Source: Psychromicrobium lacuslunae
Lineage (GTDB): Bacteria > Actinomycetota > Actinomycetes > Actinomycetales > Micrococcaceae
Assembly (NCBI RefSeq): GCF_000950575.1
Contig: NZ_CP011005.1
Coordinates: 3,100,001-3,164,000 of the forward strand
Direction of reading: 5' to 3'
DNA: 64,000 nt
Part shown: one piece after another, positions 49,813 to 59,716 of the stretch
Numbering within the stretch: position 1 is the stretch's first letter
Layout of the letters: each line of letters starts with the position of its first letter
Program-made: the position numbers and the translations under genes
The notes under the pieces: generated by a model
The model's database searches: none
What the model was told of the DNA's origin: nothing
Seen by the model: only the letters and a program-made list of their open reading frames with translations

Positions 49813-52431
49813 ATGAGCGTAGAGCGGGCACGACTGAGTGAATCTCAGCAGATGAACGATCCCTGGCGGCGTTGGGGGCCTTATCTCTCGGCGCGGCAGT
49901 GGGGCACAGTGCGTGAAGATTACTCTGCGGACGGCAACGCCTGGGGCTATTTGCCCTTTGATCAGGCGCATCAGCGGGCCTATCGCTGGGGTGAGGATGG
50001 CTTGGCCGGCCTGTCCGACGATCAGGGCATCTTGAATCTTTCGGTGGCGTTGTGGAACGGTCAGGATGATCGACTCAAGGAACGGCTCTTCGGGCTGACC
50101 AATGAGCAGGGTAACCACGGCGAGGATGTTAAGGAATATTGGTGGCCGCTGGATGCCACCCCGACGCATTCCTGGGCGCAATGGCTTTACCGCTACCCGC
50201 AAGCGGCTTTTCCTTATCAAGAGCTCCTGAGCGCCAATGCGCAGCGCGATCGTCAGCAACCGGAATACGAGCTCTCCGACACCGGGATACTCGCCGAGAA
50301 CCGGTTTTTCGATGTCGTGGTGAGCCATGCCAAGGCTTCCCCAGACGATATTTGCCTCACCGTAACCGCCACTAATCACGGACCGGTGGCTGCACCGCTA
50401 GATATTCTGCCGCAGCTTTGGTTCCGGAACACCTGGGCCTGGCAGCAAGGTGCCCAGCCGCCACAGTTACGCAGAGTGGATGCACCCGAACTGGAGCAGG
50501 CTAACCTGCGTGCGGTGCGCGCCGAACATCGATTGCTGGGTCGCTATTTCCTGGCGGCAGAAGGCGCGCCGGAGGTACTGGTCTGCGATAACGAGACTGA
50601 TGCCCGGGCTCTCTTCGGCTCGGAGAACCGCTCGGCGTATCCCAAGGACGGGGTCAACCGAGCCGTTGTGCACGCGGATTACACCGCTTTGAACCCGGCC
50701 GGAACCGGTACCAAAGCGGCCTTTCACTACCATTTCGACGCGGTAGCACCTGGTGCGAGTGTCACCATTAAGTTGCGGCTAACTAATGACGAGTTGGCCG
50801 ATGCACCCTTTGGGGCAAACTTTGACAGTGTCGTCGCCGATCGACGCCGGGAATCCGATGAGTTTTATGCTGAGGTGATCCCGGACCAGGCTGCACCCGC
50901 AGACGCCCTGACCGCGCGCCGCGCTTTTGCCGGTCTGCTGTGGGGCAAGCAGCTCTATCGCTTCAATGTGGCCCGTTGGCTGGACGGCGATTCCGATCAG
51001 CCCACCCCGCCGACCTCACGCCGGAGTATTCGTAATGCGGCCTGGCGAAACCTCGACTTGGCGGATGTCATCTCGATGCCCGACGAATGGGAGTACCCCT
51101 GGTTCGCCTCCTGGGACCTGGCCTTTCACACCGTGCCGCTGGCGCATATTGATCCCGACTTCGCCAAGGCACAGTTGATTCTGCTCTGCCGGGAATGGGC
51201 GATGCATCCCAATGGGCAGCTTCCCGCTTATGAATGGGAGTTCAGCGACGTCAATCCGCCGGTACATGCTTGGGCGGTCTGGCAGGTCTATCAAATTTCT
51301 GGGGCGGAAGACCTCAACTTTCTGCGCCGGGTTTTCGCCAAGTTACTGCTGAATTTTTCCTGGTGGGTGAACCGCAAAGACGCCGATGGTTCCAACCTCT
51401 TTGAAGGCGGTTTTCTCGGGATGGACAATATTTCGGTTTTCGACCGTTCCAAGGATGTGCCCGCCGGCTTCAGGCTGGAGCAATCTGATGCCACCAGCTG
51501 GATGGCCTTTTACTGCCTTGGCATGCTGCGAATCTCGCTGGAGTTGGCACGCACAGAGCCCGGCTGGCAAGATATGGCGACTAAGTTCCTAGAACATTTC
51601 CTGGCTCTGGCAGAAGCGATGGACAGCTTCGGTTCCGGCGGCGTGCAACTCTGGGATGAGGCGGACGGGTTTTTCTACGATGTTCTGGTCGCTAACGACG
51701 GTGAGCTGCGCGAGCCGGTACGGGTGCGCTCGATGGTCGGACTGCTGCCAATGATTGCGGTGGCGATAGCGCCAGACTGGGTGGAGCAAGAACTTCCTGA
51801 GTTTTCAGCCCGAGTGCGCTGGGTGCAGCGGCATCGGCCCGAATTAGCAGAGGCATTGATCAGCAGTTACGAACAGGACTCTGGGGCGCCGCGGCGAAGT
51901 CTTTCAGTATTGAACGCCGCACGTTTGGAGCGCTTACTGGGTAGGCTATTGGATGAGGAAGAGTTCCTTTCACCCCATGGCATCCGTTCGCTTTCTGCCG
52001 CTTACCGGGAAGGCGGAACGGTGCGGCTCGCGGAACGGGAGTTGAGCATTCGCTACCTCCCCGGCGAGTCTGATTCCGGCCTATTCGGTGGCAATTCTAA
52101 CTGGCGCGGCCCGGTTTGGTTCCCGGTCAATCTGCTGCTGATCGATGCATTGGATGATCACGCAAGGGGAGTGGGCTCGGCGCTGCATCCCGAGGGAAAG
52201 CGACTCTCCGAGGTGGCTGAGGATTTGCGGCAGAGACTAATTTCCTTGTTCCGGCCGGATTCCCGGGGTCGCCGGCCAGGGCAGCCTCGGGATTTTGGCG
52301 ACGGTGCGTTGTGGGACCACCCCACCTTTAGCGAATACTTCGACGGCGATAGTGGCATTGGCTTAGGAGCTTCGCACCAAACCGGTTGGACAGCCGTGGT
52401 GGCGCACTTAATCTGTCGACGGAGGCCTTAG
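49813..52431 (+). CDS. GH63-like glycoside hydrolase (MGH1-like glucosidase)
   Basis: The 872-residue cytosolic protein matches the bacterial glucosidase group related to yeast processing alpha-glucosidase: NLSVALWNGQDDRLKERLFGLTNEQGNHGEDVKEYWW, then an (alpha/alpha)6 barrel with EYPWFASWDLAFHTVPLAHIDP, LPAYEWEFSDVNPPVHAWA, FLGMDNISVFDRS, and LFGGNSNWRGPVWFPVNLLLI near the end. The Asp of SWDLAFH is the expected acid residue. The substrate is probably a small alpha-glucoside. The gene is monocistronic and overlaps a convergent membrane protein by 4 bp. Confidence 0.85.
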   Translation: MSVERARLSESQQMNDPWRRWGPYLSARQWGTVREDYSADGNAWGYLPFDQAHQRAYRWGEDGLAGLSDDQGILNLSVALWNGQDDRLKERLFGLTNEQGNHGEDVKEYWWPLDATPTHSWAQWLYRYPQAAFPYQELLSANAQRDRQQPEYELSDTGILAENRFFDVVVSHAKASPDDICLTVTATNHGPVAAPLDILPQLWFRNTWAWQQGAQPPQLRRVDAPELEQANLRAVRAEHRLLGRYFLAAEGAPEVLVCDNETDARALFGSENRSAYPKDGVNRAVVHADYTALNPAGTGTKAAFHYHFDAVAPGASVTIKLRLTNDELADAPFGANFDSVVADRRRESDEFYAEVIPDQAAPADALTARRAFAGLLWGKQLYRFNVARWLDGDSDQPTPPTSRRSIRNAAWRNLDLADVISMPDEWEYPWFASWDLAFHTVPLAHIDPDFAKAQLILLCREWAMHPNGQLPAYEWEFSDVNPPVHAWAVWQVYQISGAEDLNFLRRVFAKLLLNFSWWVNRKDADGSNLFEGGFLGMDNISVFDRSKDVPAGFRLEQSDATSWMAFYCLGMLRISLELARTEPGWQDMATKFLEHFLALAEAMDSFGSGGVQLWDEADGFFYDVLVANDGELREPVRVRSMVGLLPMIAVAIAPDWVEQELPEFSARVRWVQRHRPELAEALISSYEQDSGAPRRSLSVLNAARLERLLGRLLDEEEFLSPHGIRSLSAAYREGGTVRLAERELSIRYLPGESDSGLFGGNSNWRGPVWFPVNLLLIDALDDHARGVGSALHPEGKRLSEVAEDLRQRLISLFRPDSRGRRPGQPRDFGDGALWDHPTFSEYFDGDSGIGLGASHQTGWTAVVAHLICRRRP

Positions 52432-52793
52432 GCTCGGCGGCGCCGCTCCCAGATCATCGCGTGCGTGATCAGAGTGCCCAGGATGCTTAGCACTGCAAAG
52501 ATCGCGAAGGCGATGGCATAGGGCCCCAGGAGGCTCAGCCAGCTAATTCGAGGACTGGGCGTCAGGTTGCCACTAAGTTCGTCGGCCAGATAACTGGGTA
52601 TTGAATTTTGGATGAATCCCACAAAGCTCAGAATGGACAGTAAGACGAGTAGACCGTTGAAAACCCAGAGCGCTATCAGCCAAGGGTTAACCGAGGCTGA
52701 TTTTGCGAGTTCCTCTTCAATCTCGGCAGCGGCCACTCGGGCCCCGTGTTCATCCAGTTCATGAATCTGAATTGACTCAGTATTTTCCGACAT
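52428..52793 (-). CDS. Small two-span membrane protein of unknown function
   Basis: The 121-residue product has a polar acidic N-terminus (MSENTESIQIHELDEHGARVAAAEIEEELAKS), two hydrophobic segments (about residues 40-62 and 88-110) and a basic tail (ERRRRA). The start is ATG 52793; a start at 52805 is possible. It is divergent from the SDR gene 31 bp away. No family was recognised. Confidence 0.7.
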   Translation of the reverse strand: MSENTESIQIHELDEHGARVAAAEIEEELAKSASVNPWLIALWVFNGLLVLLSILSFVGFIQNSIPSYLADELSGNLTPSPRISWLSLLGPYAIAFAIFAVLSILGTLITHAMIWERRRRA

Positions 52794-52824
52794 GCTTCTC
52801 AGCATAGATGCGTATTATGAATAA

Positions 52825-53592
52825 ATGTCTCCAAACACTCAGCGAGCTCTGATCACCGGCGCGACTGCAGGACTGGGTGCAGAATTCGCCCAGCAGCTCG
52901 CCGCCAAGCACTATCAACTGGTTTTAGTCGCCCGGAATACTGAGCGGCTAGAGGCCAAAGCGGTGCGGTTACGCCAGGACTTTGGCGTTGAAGTTGAAGT
53001 TATTTCTGCTGATTTGCAGGATCAGCGAGGGATCGACTTGGTGGTGAAACGACTCGAGCGAACAGTGCAGCCAGTGACCACGCTGGTCAATAATGCCGGT
53101 TTCGGGCTGACCAAGTCTTTTGAAGAGAACACCGTGCAGGAAGAATCCGACCATTTACAGTTATTGGTCACCACCCCGATGCTGCTGATGCATGCTGCCA
53201 TCCCCGGTATGCTGGCCCGTGGTGAAGGGAAAATCATTAACGTTGCCAGTGTTGCCGGATTTATCCCGCGGGCCAGCTATGGTGCCTGTAAAGCCTGGCT
53301 GATCAGCTTTAGTCGCTGGGCCAATGTGCATTACAGCGCTCGCGGAGTAGGGGTGACGGCTGTTTGCCCGGGCTTCGTGCACACCGAGTTCCACCAGCGG
53401 ATGAATGCATCCACTTCCGGAATCCCGAATTGGATGTGGTTGAATCCGGATCGGGTGGTCCGCGAGGGGTTGGCCGACGCGGCCGCAGGAAAATCGGTCA
53501 GTGTGCCGTCCAAGCGATATAAAGCGCTGACATTCTTTAGCAAGTTTAGTTCTGATAAGTTGGGTGCTTTCGCGGGTAAACGCGGTCGCTGA
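52825..53592 (+). CDS. Short-chain dehydrogenase/reductase
   Basis: The 255-residue enzyme resembles the DltE/YdfG-like classical SDRs: TGATAGLGAEFAQQLA (cofactor), TLVNNAGFGLTKSFEEN, NVASVAGFIPRASYGACKAWLISFSRW with the catalytic Ser and Tyr-x-x-x-Lys, and CPGFVHTEFHQRM. The C-terminus is basic (KLGAFAGKRGR). The substrate is unknown. The neighbours do not indicate a pathway. Confidence 0.87.
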   Translation: MSPNTQRALITGATAGLGAEFAQQLAAKHYQLVLVARNTERLEAKAVRLRQDFGVEVEVISADLQDQRGIDLVVKRLERTVQPVTTLVNNAGFGLTKSFEENTVQEESDHLQLLVTTPMLLMHAAIPGMLARGEGKIINVASVAGFIPRASYGACKAWLISFSRWANVHYSARGVGVTAVCPGFVHTEFHQRMNASTSGIPNWMWLNPDRVVREGLADAAAGKSVSVPSKRYKALTFFSKFSSDKLGAFAGKRGR

Positions 53593-53777
53593 AAGCAGTA
53601 GCTGAGTTTTATTAGCTTCACTTATCGAAATAGGTGGCGATTCTGGCAGGAACTACAATTGTTACTGAGAGTGCTCTAGGCGGATTCAATCTAAACTCGC
53701 GGGAAATTTTCTGATTTCATCAATTGTCGATAGAATCGTCTCCGTTCAAATAACTATTATTTCTATCGAAGGAACCC

Positions 53778-54317
53778 GTGAAGTCTGTTTTGAGAAAGAG
53801 CGCCCTAACGTTACTTCTGGTGGGGCCTTTGGCATTGACCGCCTGCGCCCCAGTCTCTTCCGGTGGTGCGCCTTCGACGGCGGCCACGGGCCAGTCGAGC
53901 GCCGCTGAAAGCTCCGGTTCGGCAAGTGCTTCGGCCGAAGCCGGGTCTGGCCCGGTAGCGAATCCGAAGTCGGAATTGTTGATCCAAACGACAAAGAGCA
54001 CCCAGGCCAGAAAAGGCTACGACAAGGTGTCCCCAGCCTGCCAAGCCACCGCTATTCGCTTTGTGCTCTCCTCGATGGGCATGATGGCGCCCATGCTGGA
54101 AGCTAGTAAGCCGGGTAGCTTGCAAAAGTTCAAGGACGCTTTCGCTGAAGTGCAGGGCACCACTCCGAAGGAGTTCGATGGTGCTTTCAGCAAGCTGGAA
54201 GCACCGGTCTCTCAGGGGAATGCTAGCCCTGATGCAGCAGCCATGGAAAAAGACGGACAGCCGATCGTCAACTATTTGGAGACTACCTGCAAGGACCTGG
54301 GAACAGCCGCGGGCTAA
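53778..54317 (+). CDS. Putative lipoprotein with low-complexity linker
   Basis: The 179-residue protein has a lipobox (LALTAC, Cys23), then a Ser/Ala/Gly-rich linker (residues 25-62) and a compact helical domain with two Cys (SPACQATAIRFVLSSMGMM and LETTCKDLG). Its function is unknown. GAAGGAACC precedes the ATG by about 6 nt. It is followed by a hairpin at 54344-54388. Confidence 0.75.
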   Translation: MKSVLRKSALTLLLVGPLALTACAPVSSGGAPSTAATGQSSAAESSGSASASAEAGSGPVANPKSELLIQTTKSTQARKGYDKVSPACQATAIRFVLSSMGMMAPMLEASKPGSLQKFKDAFAEVQGTTPKEFDGAFSKLEAPVSQGNASPDAAAMEKDGQPIVNYLETTCKDLGTAAG

Positions 54318-54343
54318 TCAGCTGCTGAACTAGTTCCCAACAA

Positions 54344-54388
54344 CGAGAGGGTTGCGCCAACGATGTATGCGTTGGTGCAGCCCTCTCG
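54344..54388 (+). terminator. Hairpin after the lipoprotein gene
   Basis: A long stem (CGAGAGGG 54344-54351 with CCCTCTCG 54381-54388, continued by TTGCGCCAACG against CGTTGGTGCAG) lies 27 bp after the stop. There is no T-run on the plus strand, so it may act as an RNA-stabilising element or terminator. Confidence 0.6.
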
Positions 54389-54403
54389 CCGTATTATGTG
54401 TTG

Positions 54404-54428
54404 TCGCCGTTCGCCGTTCGCCGTTCGC
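54404..54428. repeat. Short tandem repeat TCGCCGT
   Basis: TCGCCGT is repeated 3.6 times without change in a non-coding stretch between the lipoprotein hairpin and a small gene. The region 54389-54643 has no gene. The repeat may be prone to slippage. Confidence 0.7.
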
Positions 54429-54643
54429 TGGCCGTTGCTCGCTCCGACTATCCGTGTATGATCGCAGTATGTACACATTGATTTATGGCTAAACCTGGCC
54501 GAGAACTTATCTGTGCGCGAATCATTTTCGCCGTTTCTCATCACAGCAGTCCATCATCAACTGTGGCTCGTTGAGGCCCGCCTCCGAGTACTCTCTTTTC
54601 TCGCATTCTTTGAGCGAGCCGCTTTAACTTCAAAGGAGCAAAC

Positions 54644-54844
54644 ATGCGCCCCAGCGAACCCCAGAGCAATCCAACAGTACGATTTTCACCCTCTGTCGAA
54701 GCAAAACTGAGTGATGCCGCGAAGGAGTCACTGGCTCGTAAGCGGACTCAGGCCGCGCCCGGTGCGCAGTCCATCGTGCACGGGCACAAGCCGACTCAGG
54801 CCAGTGGTAGGCAAGGAAACCGCGAGCGAAAAGTGCGTTGGTAA
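54644..54844 (+). CDS. Small basic protein of unknown function
   Basis: The 66-residue product (MRPSEPQSNPTVRFSPSVEAK...) is polar and basic at the C-terminus (GRQGNRERKVRW), with one short helix in the middle. It has no membrane segment. AAAGGAG lies 6 nt before the ATG and a strong terminator follows, which supports a real gene. It could bind nucleic acid, but there is no motif to name. Confidence 0.5.
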   Translation: MRPSEPQSNPTVRFSPSVEAKLSDAAKESLARKRTQAAPGAQSIVHGHKPTQASGRQGNRERKVRW

Positions 54845-54875
54845 ACCACTAGCTAGTTCAAAGTTCATTCTCGAC

Positions 54876-54921
54876 TCAGCCTTGTGGCCCGGCAACTGCG
54901 AGGTTACCGGGCCACAAGGCT
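54876..54921. terminator. Strong terminator between small basic protein and transporter genes
   Basis: Perfect 16-bp arms (54876-54891 with 54906-54921) enclose a 14-nt loop between the two convergent genes. The stem is exceptionally long, but T-runs are absent. Confidence 0.75.
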
Positions 54922-54980
54922 GCTGGGCTGAGCGAGGTCGCACCACCAGGGGCGGATCAAGCCGACCTCAGATACCGACT

Positions 54981-56555
54981 TTAGGCCCTGACAGTGGGTA
55001 TTCCTTCCGGCGGGGTTGCCGGTTCGTAAGTTTCATCGAAAGGCATCTCGTTGAGGTCCAGATTCGGATTGTCATCCTGACCAGCAACCAGTTCGATGGC
55101 TTCCTGCTCGGTGTCCACGCTGGGCATTGAGCCCGGCAGTGGGCGCCCCGCCGACTCTCGCAAGAAGAAGATCGCGACCGCGCCAATAATCGAGGTGGCG
55201 ATTAAGTAATAGGCCGGGGTCATATCGGTGTGCAGCAGCTCCATCAGCCCCTGAATAATAAACGGCGTGGTGCCACCAAAGATCGCGACCGCGAAGTTGT
55301 AGGCGATGCCCATGCCGCCATAGCGGCTGGGGGTGGGGAATAGCGCCGGAAGTGCTGACGCCAGGTTGGCCACGTAAAAGGTGACCGGGAAAGCGATCAA
55401 GGCCAAGCCGGCCAGCGTCGACCAGATCTCTCCGATGCCGATCAGCATGAAAGCCGGGAAAGCAAACAAGATGGTGCTGCCTGCGCCGATCCAGAGCACC
55501 GGTCGGCGTCCAATGCGGTCCGAGAGCCGTCCGGTCAATGGAATACAAATAGCCATAATCACCAAAACCGGCAGCGTCAGCAGAGTGCCGTGCACTGGAT
55601 CGTAGCCCTTGCTTTCGGTCAGGTAGGTGGGCATATAAGAGGTGAGCGCATAGCCGGCAGTATTGGCGGCGGCGACCAGCAGGATGGCGACGATCATTTG
55701 GCGCCAGTAGGCCATCACAATGCCAAGCGGGCCCTTGGCAGCGACTTCGTCATTGGCCTGAGCCTCCTTGGAGGAGGATTCCTGCGCGTCGAGAGTGGCC
55801 TGGAACTGAGGGGATTCCTCGATTTTGAGCCGGAAGTAGATGGCGATCGCGCCGAGCGGGCCAGCAATCAAGAACGGGATTCGCCAGCCCCACTCCTGCA
55901 TGGTTGAGGCGCCGAGGGTGAGTTGCATGACTGAAACCATGGCAGCACCGATGGCGAAGCCGAGGTAGCTGCCCATGTCCAGGAAGCTGGCGAAGAAGCC
56001 ACGGCGCTTATCCGGCGCGTATTCGCTCACGAAGGTGGTGGCACCGGCGTACTCGCCGCCGGTGGAGAAGCCTTGGATCAGCTTCATCAGCACCAGCAGC
56101 ACCGGCGCCCACCAGCCGATGGTGGCATAACCTGGCAACAGACCAATCGCAAAGGTCGAAGCGGCCATCATGATCAACGTGGTGGCCAGCACCTTCTGGC
56201 GGCCAATCTTGTCGCCCAGGTAGCCAAAGACCACGCCGCCCAGCGGCCGAGCCACGAAGGTCACCGCGAAGACGCCAAAGCTGAACAACACCTGTACGTT
56301 ATCGGCTGCGTCGGAGAGGAAGACCGCACCCATGGTAGCGACCAAGTAGCCGTAGACGCCGACGTCGTACCATTCCATCGTGTTGCCGACCACGGTGCCG
56401 CCGAGCGCCCGCTTGAGCATTGGCTGGTTAACGACATTGATATCGCTCTTGCTGAGCCGACGTTTTTTGAGTCGCTCGGGGCGCTTGGCTTTGACGGGTT
56501 TTACGCTTGACTTCGCTTCCGTCTTCACCGGGTTACTGTTGCTGTCTATGGGCAT
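54981..56555 (-). CDS. MFS transporter of the metabolite:H+ symporter (MHS, ProP-like) family
   Basis: The 524-residue protein has twelve membrane segments and the MHS signatures: NTMEWYDVGVYGYLVATMGAVF, RPLGGVVFGYLGDKIGRQKVL, LVLMKLIQGFSTGGEYAGATTFVSEYAPDKRRGFFAS. ProP-type proteins take up osmolytes such as proline and betaine, or dicarboxylates. A basic N-terminal tail of ~50 residues and an acidic C-terminal tail (MPSVDTEQEAIELVAGQDDNPNLDLNEMPFDETYEP) are extra. The start is ATG 56555. It is monocistronic. Confidence 0.9.
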   Translation of the reverse strand: MPIDSNSNPVKTEAKSSVKPVKAKRPERLKKRRLSKSDINVVNQPMLKRALGGTVVGNTMEWYDVGVYGYLVATMGAVFLSDAADNVQVLFSFGVFAVTFVARPLGGVVFGYLGDKIGRQKVLATTLIMMAASTFAIGLLPGYATIGWWAPVLLVLMKLIQGFSTGGEYAGATTFVSEYAPDKRRGFFASFLDMGSYLGFAIGAAMVSVMQLTLGASTMQEWGWRIPFLIAGPLGAIAIYFRLKIEESPQFQATLDAQESSSKEAQANDEVAAKGPLGIVMAYWRQMIVAILLVAAANTAGYALTSYMPTYLTESKGYDPVHGTLLTLPVLVIMAICIPLTGRLSDRIGRRPVLWIGAGSTILFAFPAFMLIGIGEIWSTLAGLALIAFPVTFYVANLASALPALFPTPSRYGGMGIAYNFAVAIFGGTTPFIIQGLMELLHTDMTPAYYLIATSIIGAVAIFFLRESAGRPLPGSMPSVDTEQEAIELVAGQDDNPNLDLNEMPFDETYEPATPPEGIPTVRA

Positions 56556-56882
56556 TTGGGTCTCTCTAATAAGGGTCTTCGAGGAGGTCATTTGCTTGCG
56601 ACTTCGACCTGCCCAGCCGTGGGCAGGCCTTCTAGTTTACGGAAATTTGGCCTGAAATGTCGGGAAAATATGTGTTGATGGTGGTCGATGAGCGGCCGAT
56701 AGGCGGGTGCATCCCAGTGCTCAGGCGGAGGATTGATCGTTACCTTATCGTTACATTTTTGCCGGAACTCAGGGGCGAAAATGACTCTTTTTCCACTCGA
56801 GTAACTAGTCGCCCGAGGTAATTAGTTGGGCACAAATCGGTTCGTTTTGAGACCCTCAAAGCATCCCCTTTAAGGGTGAGGA

Positions 56883-58571
56883 TCAGATCCCGATTTCGGT
56901 CAAAATTGCCAATCGTTCACGCACCAGTCGGCGAGCGGTGATGGCGTCCGGCGCGGCCACCGCGAGAGCAGCAAGATCTACTGCTTCTTTTGAGTCGATA
57001 CTTGCTAACGCAGCGGCGACCGCGGGTAGCGCATGGGCGGTCATCGAGAGGCTGCTCACGCCCAAGCCGACGAGGACTACGGCGAGAGCCGGATCTGCCG
57101 CCGCCTCGCCGCAAACCCCCAACTCGCTGGAGTCGATCGCGGCGGCTTGGCAGCTGAGTTGAATGAGAGCGAGCACCGCCGGTTGCCAGCTGTCATTCAA
57201 ACTCGCCAGAGCGCCCAACTGACGATCGGCGGCCATCGTGTACTGGGTCAGATCGTTGGTGCCGAGACTGGCGAAATCTACTTCGCCGAGGATCTGCGCC
57301 GCGCTGAGAGCCGCCGAAGGTACCTCGATCATCACCCCCGAAGTGGCTAATCCTGCAGCTCGGCAGAGCGCGGTGAATTCGCCAGCCTCTGCTGCGGTGG
57401 AGATCATCGGTGCCATCACCCAGACGCTAACCGCAATGTCTTGCGCGGCGAGCGCGATGGCCTGCAACTGACGTGTCAAGATGGCCCGATACTGGCTCAC
57501 CATTCGGTAGCCCCTGATGCCCAGAGCGGGGTTCGGCTCCGCCGAGTGCGCTAGGAAAGGTAAGGGTTTGTCCGCACCGGCATCGAGGGTGCGAACCACA
57601 ACTTTTGGCCGGCTAATGGGGTCTGCAAAGGCGCTGAAGACAGCACGATAAGCCCGTACCTGTTCCTCGACAGTCGGCTCTGTATCCCGCTCTAAGAACA
57701 GGAATTCGGTTCGAAACAAGCCGATCCCCTCGGCGTGAGCGGTTCGGGCAGCCAGGGCATCGGCGGCGCTGCCGACATTGGCTAGTAGCGGAATGCGCCT
57801 TCCATCGGCGAGCCGGCCCTCGCCGTCGAAGGTCAGATTGGCGACTTTGCTAGCCCAGGCCGCGGCCAGCTCACCGTGCTGGTGGCTAGGGTCGGTGTCT
57901 AGGACGCCGGTACCGCCGTCTAAGTAGACCTGATGACCGTCAGCAATGCTGGTGACGCCAGCTGCCGCCACAATCGCGGGCAGGCCGAGCGAACGAGCAA
58001 TGATCGCGGTGTGTGACTGCGGACCTCCAGAGGCGGTGACGAGGGCCAGTACCCTGCTCGGGTCCAGGGTAGCGGTGTCTGCCGGGGCTAGGTCGTCGGC
58101 AATCAAAATGAACGGCTCGGAACTGACTGGGATGCCTGGTGCGGGCTCGCCGCGCAGCTCCGAAACCAAACGGTCGCGCACATCGAAGACATCTCGTGCG
58201 CGCTCGGCCATCGCTCCACCGAGATTCTGCAAGGTATTGGCGATACCTTCCGCCGCCTGCCAGGTGGCAACCTCCGCACTCAGCCCGTTATCGATAAGTT
58301 TCTTGGCCGTTTTCAAGAGCATCGGATCCGCCGCCATCAGTGCGGTGGCTTCAATCACAGCTTTGGCATCGCCGGAGAGTTGGGCGGCCCGCTGCCGGAG
58401 GGCGTTTTGCACCGCATCGGCCGCCGTGTGCAAGGCTGCTATTGCTTGTTCGGCCGGGATGCTGCTGGCTCGGGTCTGACCTGCTACGGGCGCAACGACG
58501 GCGGGAAGCATCTGTTTTACCGGTCCGAGGACGCGGCCAGCGGAGACCCCCACCCCTTTGAAAATCCCCAT
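56883..58571 (-). CDS. ptsI: Phosphoenolpyruvate-protein phosphotransferase (PTS enzyme I)
   Basis: The 562-residue protein accepts phosphate from PEP and passes it to HPr. It has the phosphohistidine motif SGGPQSHTAIIAR (H187), the PEP-binding barrel GIGLFRTEFLFLERD and LGIRGYRMV, and the C-terminal SLGTNDLTQYTMAADR and GVCGEAAADP (Cys). The length matches family members. No HPr or EII gene lies nearby. A WYL-domain regulator is next upstream. GGGATGCG lies before the ATG. Confidence 0.93.
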   Translation of the reverse strand: MGIFKGVGVSAGRVLGPVKQMLPAVVAPVAGQTRASSIPAEQAIAALHTAADAVQNALRQRAAQLSGDAKAVIEATALMAADPMLLKTAKKLIDNGLSAEVATWQAAEGIANTLQNLGGAMAERARDVFDVRDRLVSELRGEPAPGIPVSSEPFILIADDLAPADTATLDPSRVLALVTASGGPQSHTAIIARSLGLPAIVAAAGVTSIADGHQVYLDGGTGVLDTDPSHQHGELAAAWASKVANLTFDGEGRLADGRRIPLLANVGSAADALAARTAHAEGIGLFRTEFLFLERDTEPTVEEQVRAYRAVFSAFADPISRPKVVVRTLDAGADKPLPFLAHSAEPNPALGIRGYRMVSQYRAILTRQLQAIALAAQDIAVSVWVMAPMISTAAEAGEFTALCRAAGLATSGVMIEVPSAALSAAQILGEVDFASLGTNDLTQYTMAADRQLGALASLNDSWQPAVLALIQLSCQAAAIDSSELGVCGEAAADPALAVVLVGLGVSSLSMTAHALPAVAAALASIDSKEAVDLAALAVAAPDAITARRLVRERLAILTEIGI

Positions 58572-58685
58572 CGCATCCCCTTCCGGCTGAAGCGGTTTCC
58601 CGCCGACGCAGTTTCAAGCTGATACTGCGCTCTGACCTCATGCTCTTTCGCCAGCGTACCGAATGTTTGCCTTTTAATTTCTTCT

Positions 58686-59651
58686 TCAGCCTGTAGGGGT
58701 TCTTTGGGCGGTTTGGATTCGCCGATGCCAGCCCTGCAGCAGCACATCAAGCCCGGGTGCATCAATGAGTTCGAAATCCACCCCGCTGCTGAGCACCGCA
58801 AAAGCCGCCCACTCCAGGGAATCGGCGGAGATCCTCAATTCGCAACGATGATCGCTAATGGGCAGAATTTCCGCCCACTGCCCCAAAAGGTCCTTAATCG
58901 GTTCAGCCGCTGAATGTAGCAAGATCCGGTGTGGTCGAGCCCCGGAAGCTAGCGTTTGTAGGCTGCCGCGCAAATACTCTGCCGCATCGCTGGCCGGCAA
59001 TTCACGTGGCCTAAACCGTTGCCCGGTGTTTTCTGGGTTGCCCATTCGATCTAGACGGAAGCTCCGCCAGTCGTGCCGGGCCATGTCGTAGGCCACTAAA
59101 TACCAGCGTTGTCGCAGCGAAACTAGGCGGTGTGGCTCCACCAGGCGTTGTTGGCTGCTACCGGACGCGTCGAGGTAGCTGAATTCCAGCCGTTCCTGAT
59201 CGCGGCAGCTTTGGGCAACCGTGGTGAGCAGGCTGGCGGCCACAATAGGCCCGTTAGCGGCAGCCGGAATGGTGGCTGCACGAAGGGCTTCCACTCGGTG
59301 CCGAAGTTTATTCGGCATCACTTGGATGACCTTGGCCAAGGCCCTTACCGAGGCTTCCTCGATGCCGCTGACCGAGCCTTGAGAGGCTAGCCGCAAGCCA
59401 ATGGCTAGAGCGACAGCCTCCTCGTCGTCAACCACCAGGGGCGGCAGCGAAGCGCCGGCGGCGAGTTGATAGCCCCCGGTTGAGCCCCGGCTTGCCTCTA
59501 CCGGGTAGCCCAACTCGCGTAGCCGATCCACATCGCGCCGTAGTGTGCGGAGCGAGATCTCAAGTTTGTCCGCCAAGTCTTGTCCAGCCCAGAAACGATG
59601 GTGCTGCAACAAAGAGAGCAGCCGCAGGGTCCGGGAGCTGGTGTTCGCCAT
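58686..59651 (-). CDS. WYL domain-containing transcriptional regulator
   Basis: The 321-residue protein has an N-terminal HTH (MANTSSRTLRLLSLLQHHRFWAGQDLADKLEISLRTLRRDVDRLRELGYPVEASRG). A central WYL domain follows (RLEFSYLDASGSSQQRLVEPHRLVSLRQRWYLVAYDMARHDWRSFRLDRM) and a C-terminal WCX-like extension. Such proteins sense small molecules or nucleic acids. It may regulate ptsI, which follows 114 bp downstream on the same strand. The start at 59651 is set by the HTH and by AAAGAGATG. Confidence 0.87.
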   Translation of the reverse strand: MANTSSRTLRLLSLLQHHRFWAGQDLADKLEISLRTLRRDVDRLRELGYPVEASRGSTGGYQLAAGASLPPLVVDDEEAVALAIGLRLASQGSVSGIEEASVRALAKVIQVMPNKLRHRVEALRAATIPAAANGPIVAASLLTTVAQSCRDQERLEFSYLDASGSSQQRLVEPHRLVSLRQRWYLVAYDMARHDWRSFRLDRMGNPENTGQRFRPRELPASDAAEYLRGSLQTLASGARPHRILLHSAAEPIKDLLGQWAEILPISDHRCELRISADSLEWAAFAVLSSGVDFELIDAPGLDVLLQGWHRRIQTAQRTPTG

Positions 59652-59716
59652 CTCTTTAGTATGCCGAAGTATGCCGAATTTTAGGCCAGAATCTGTCCTG
59701 AAGGTGTCCAACGCGC

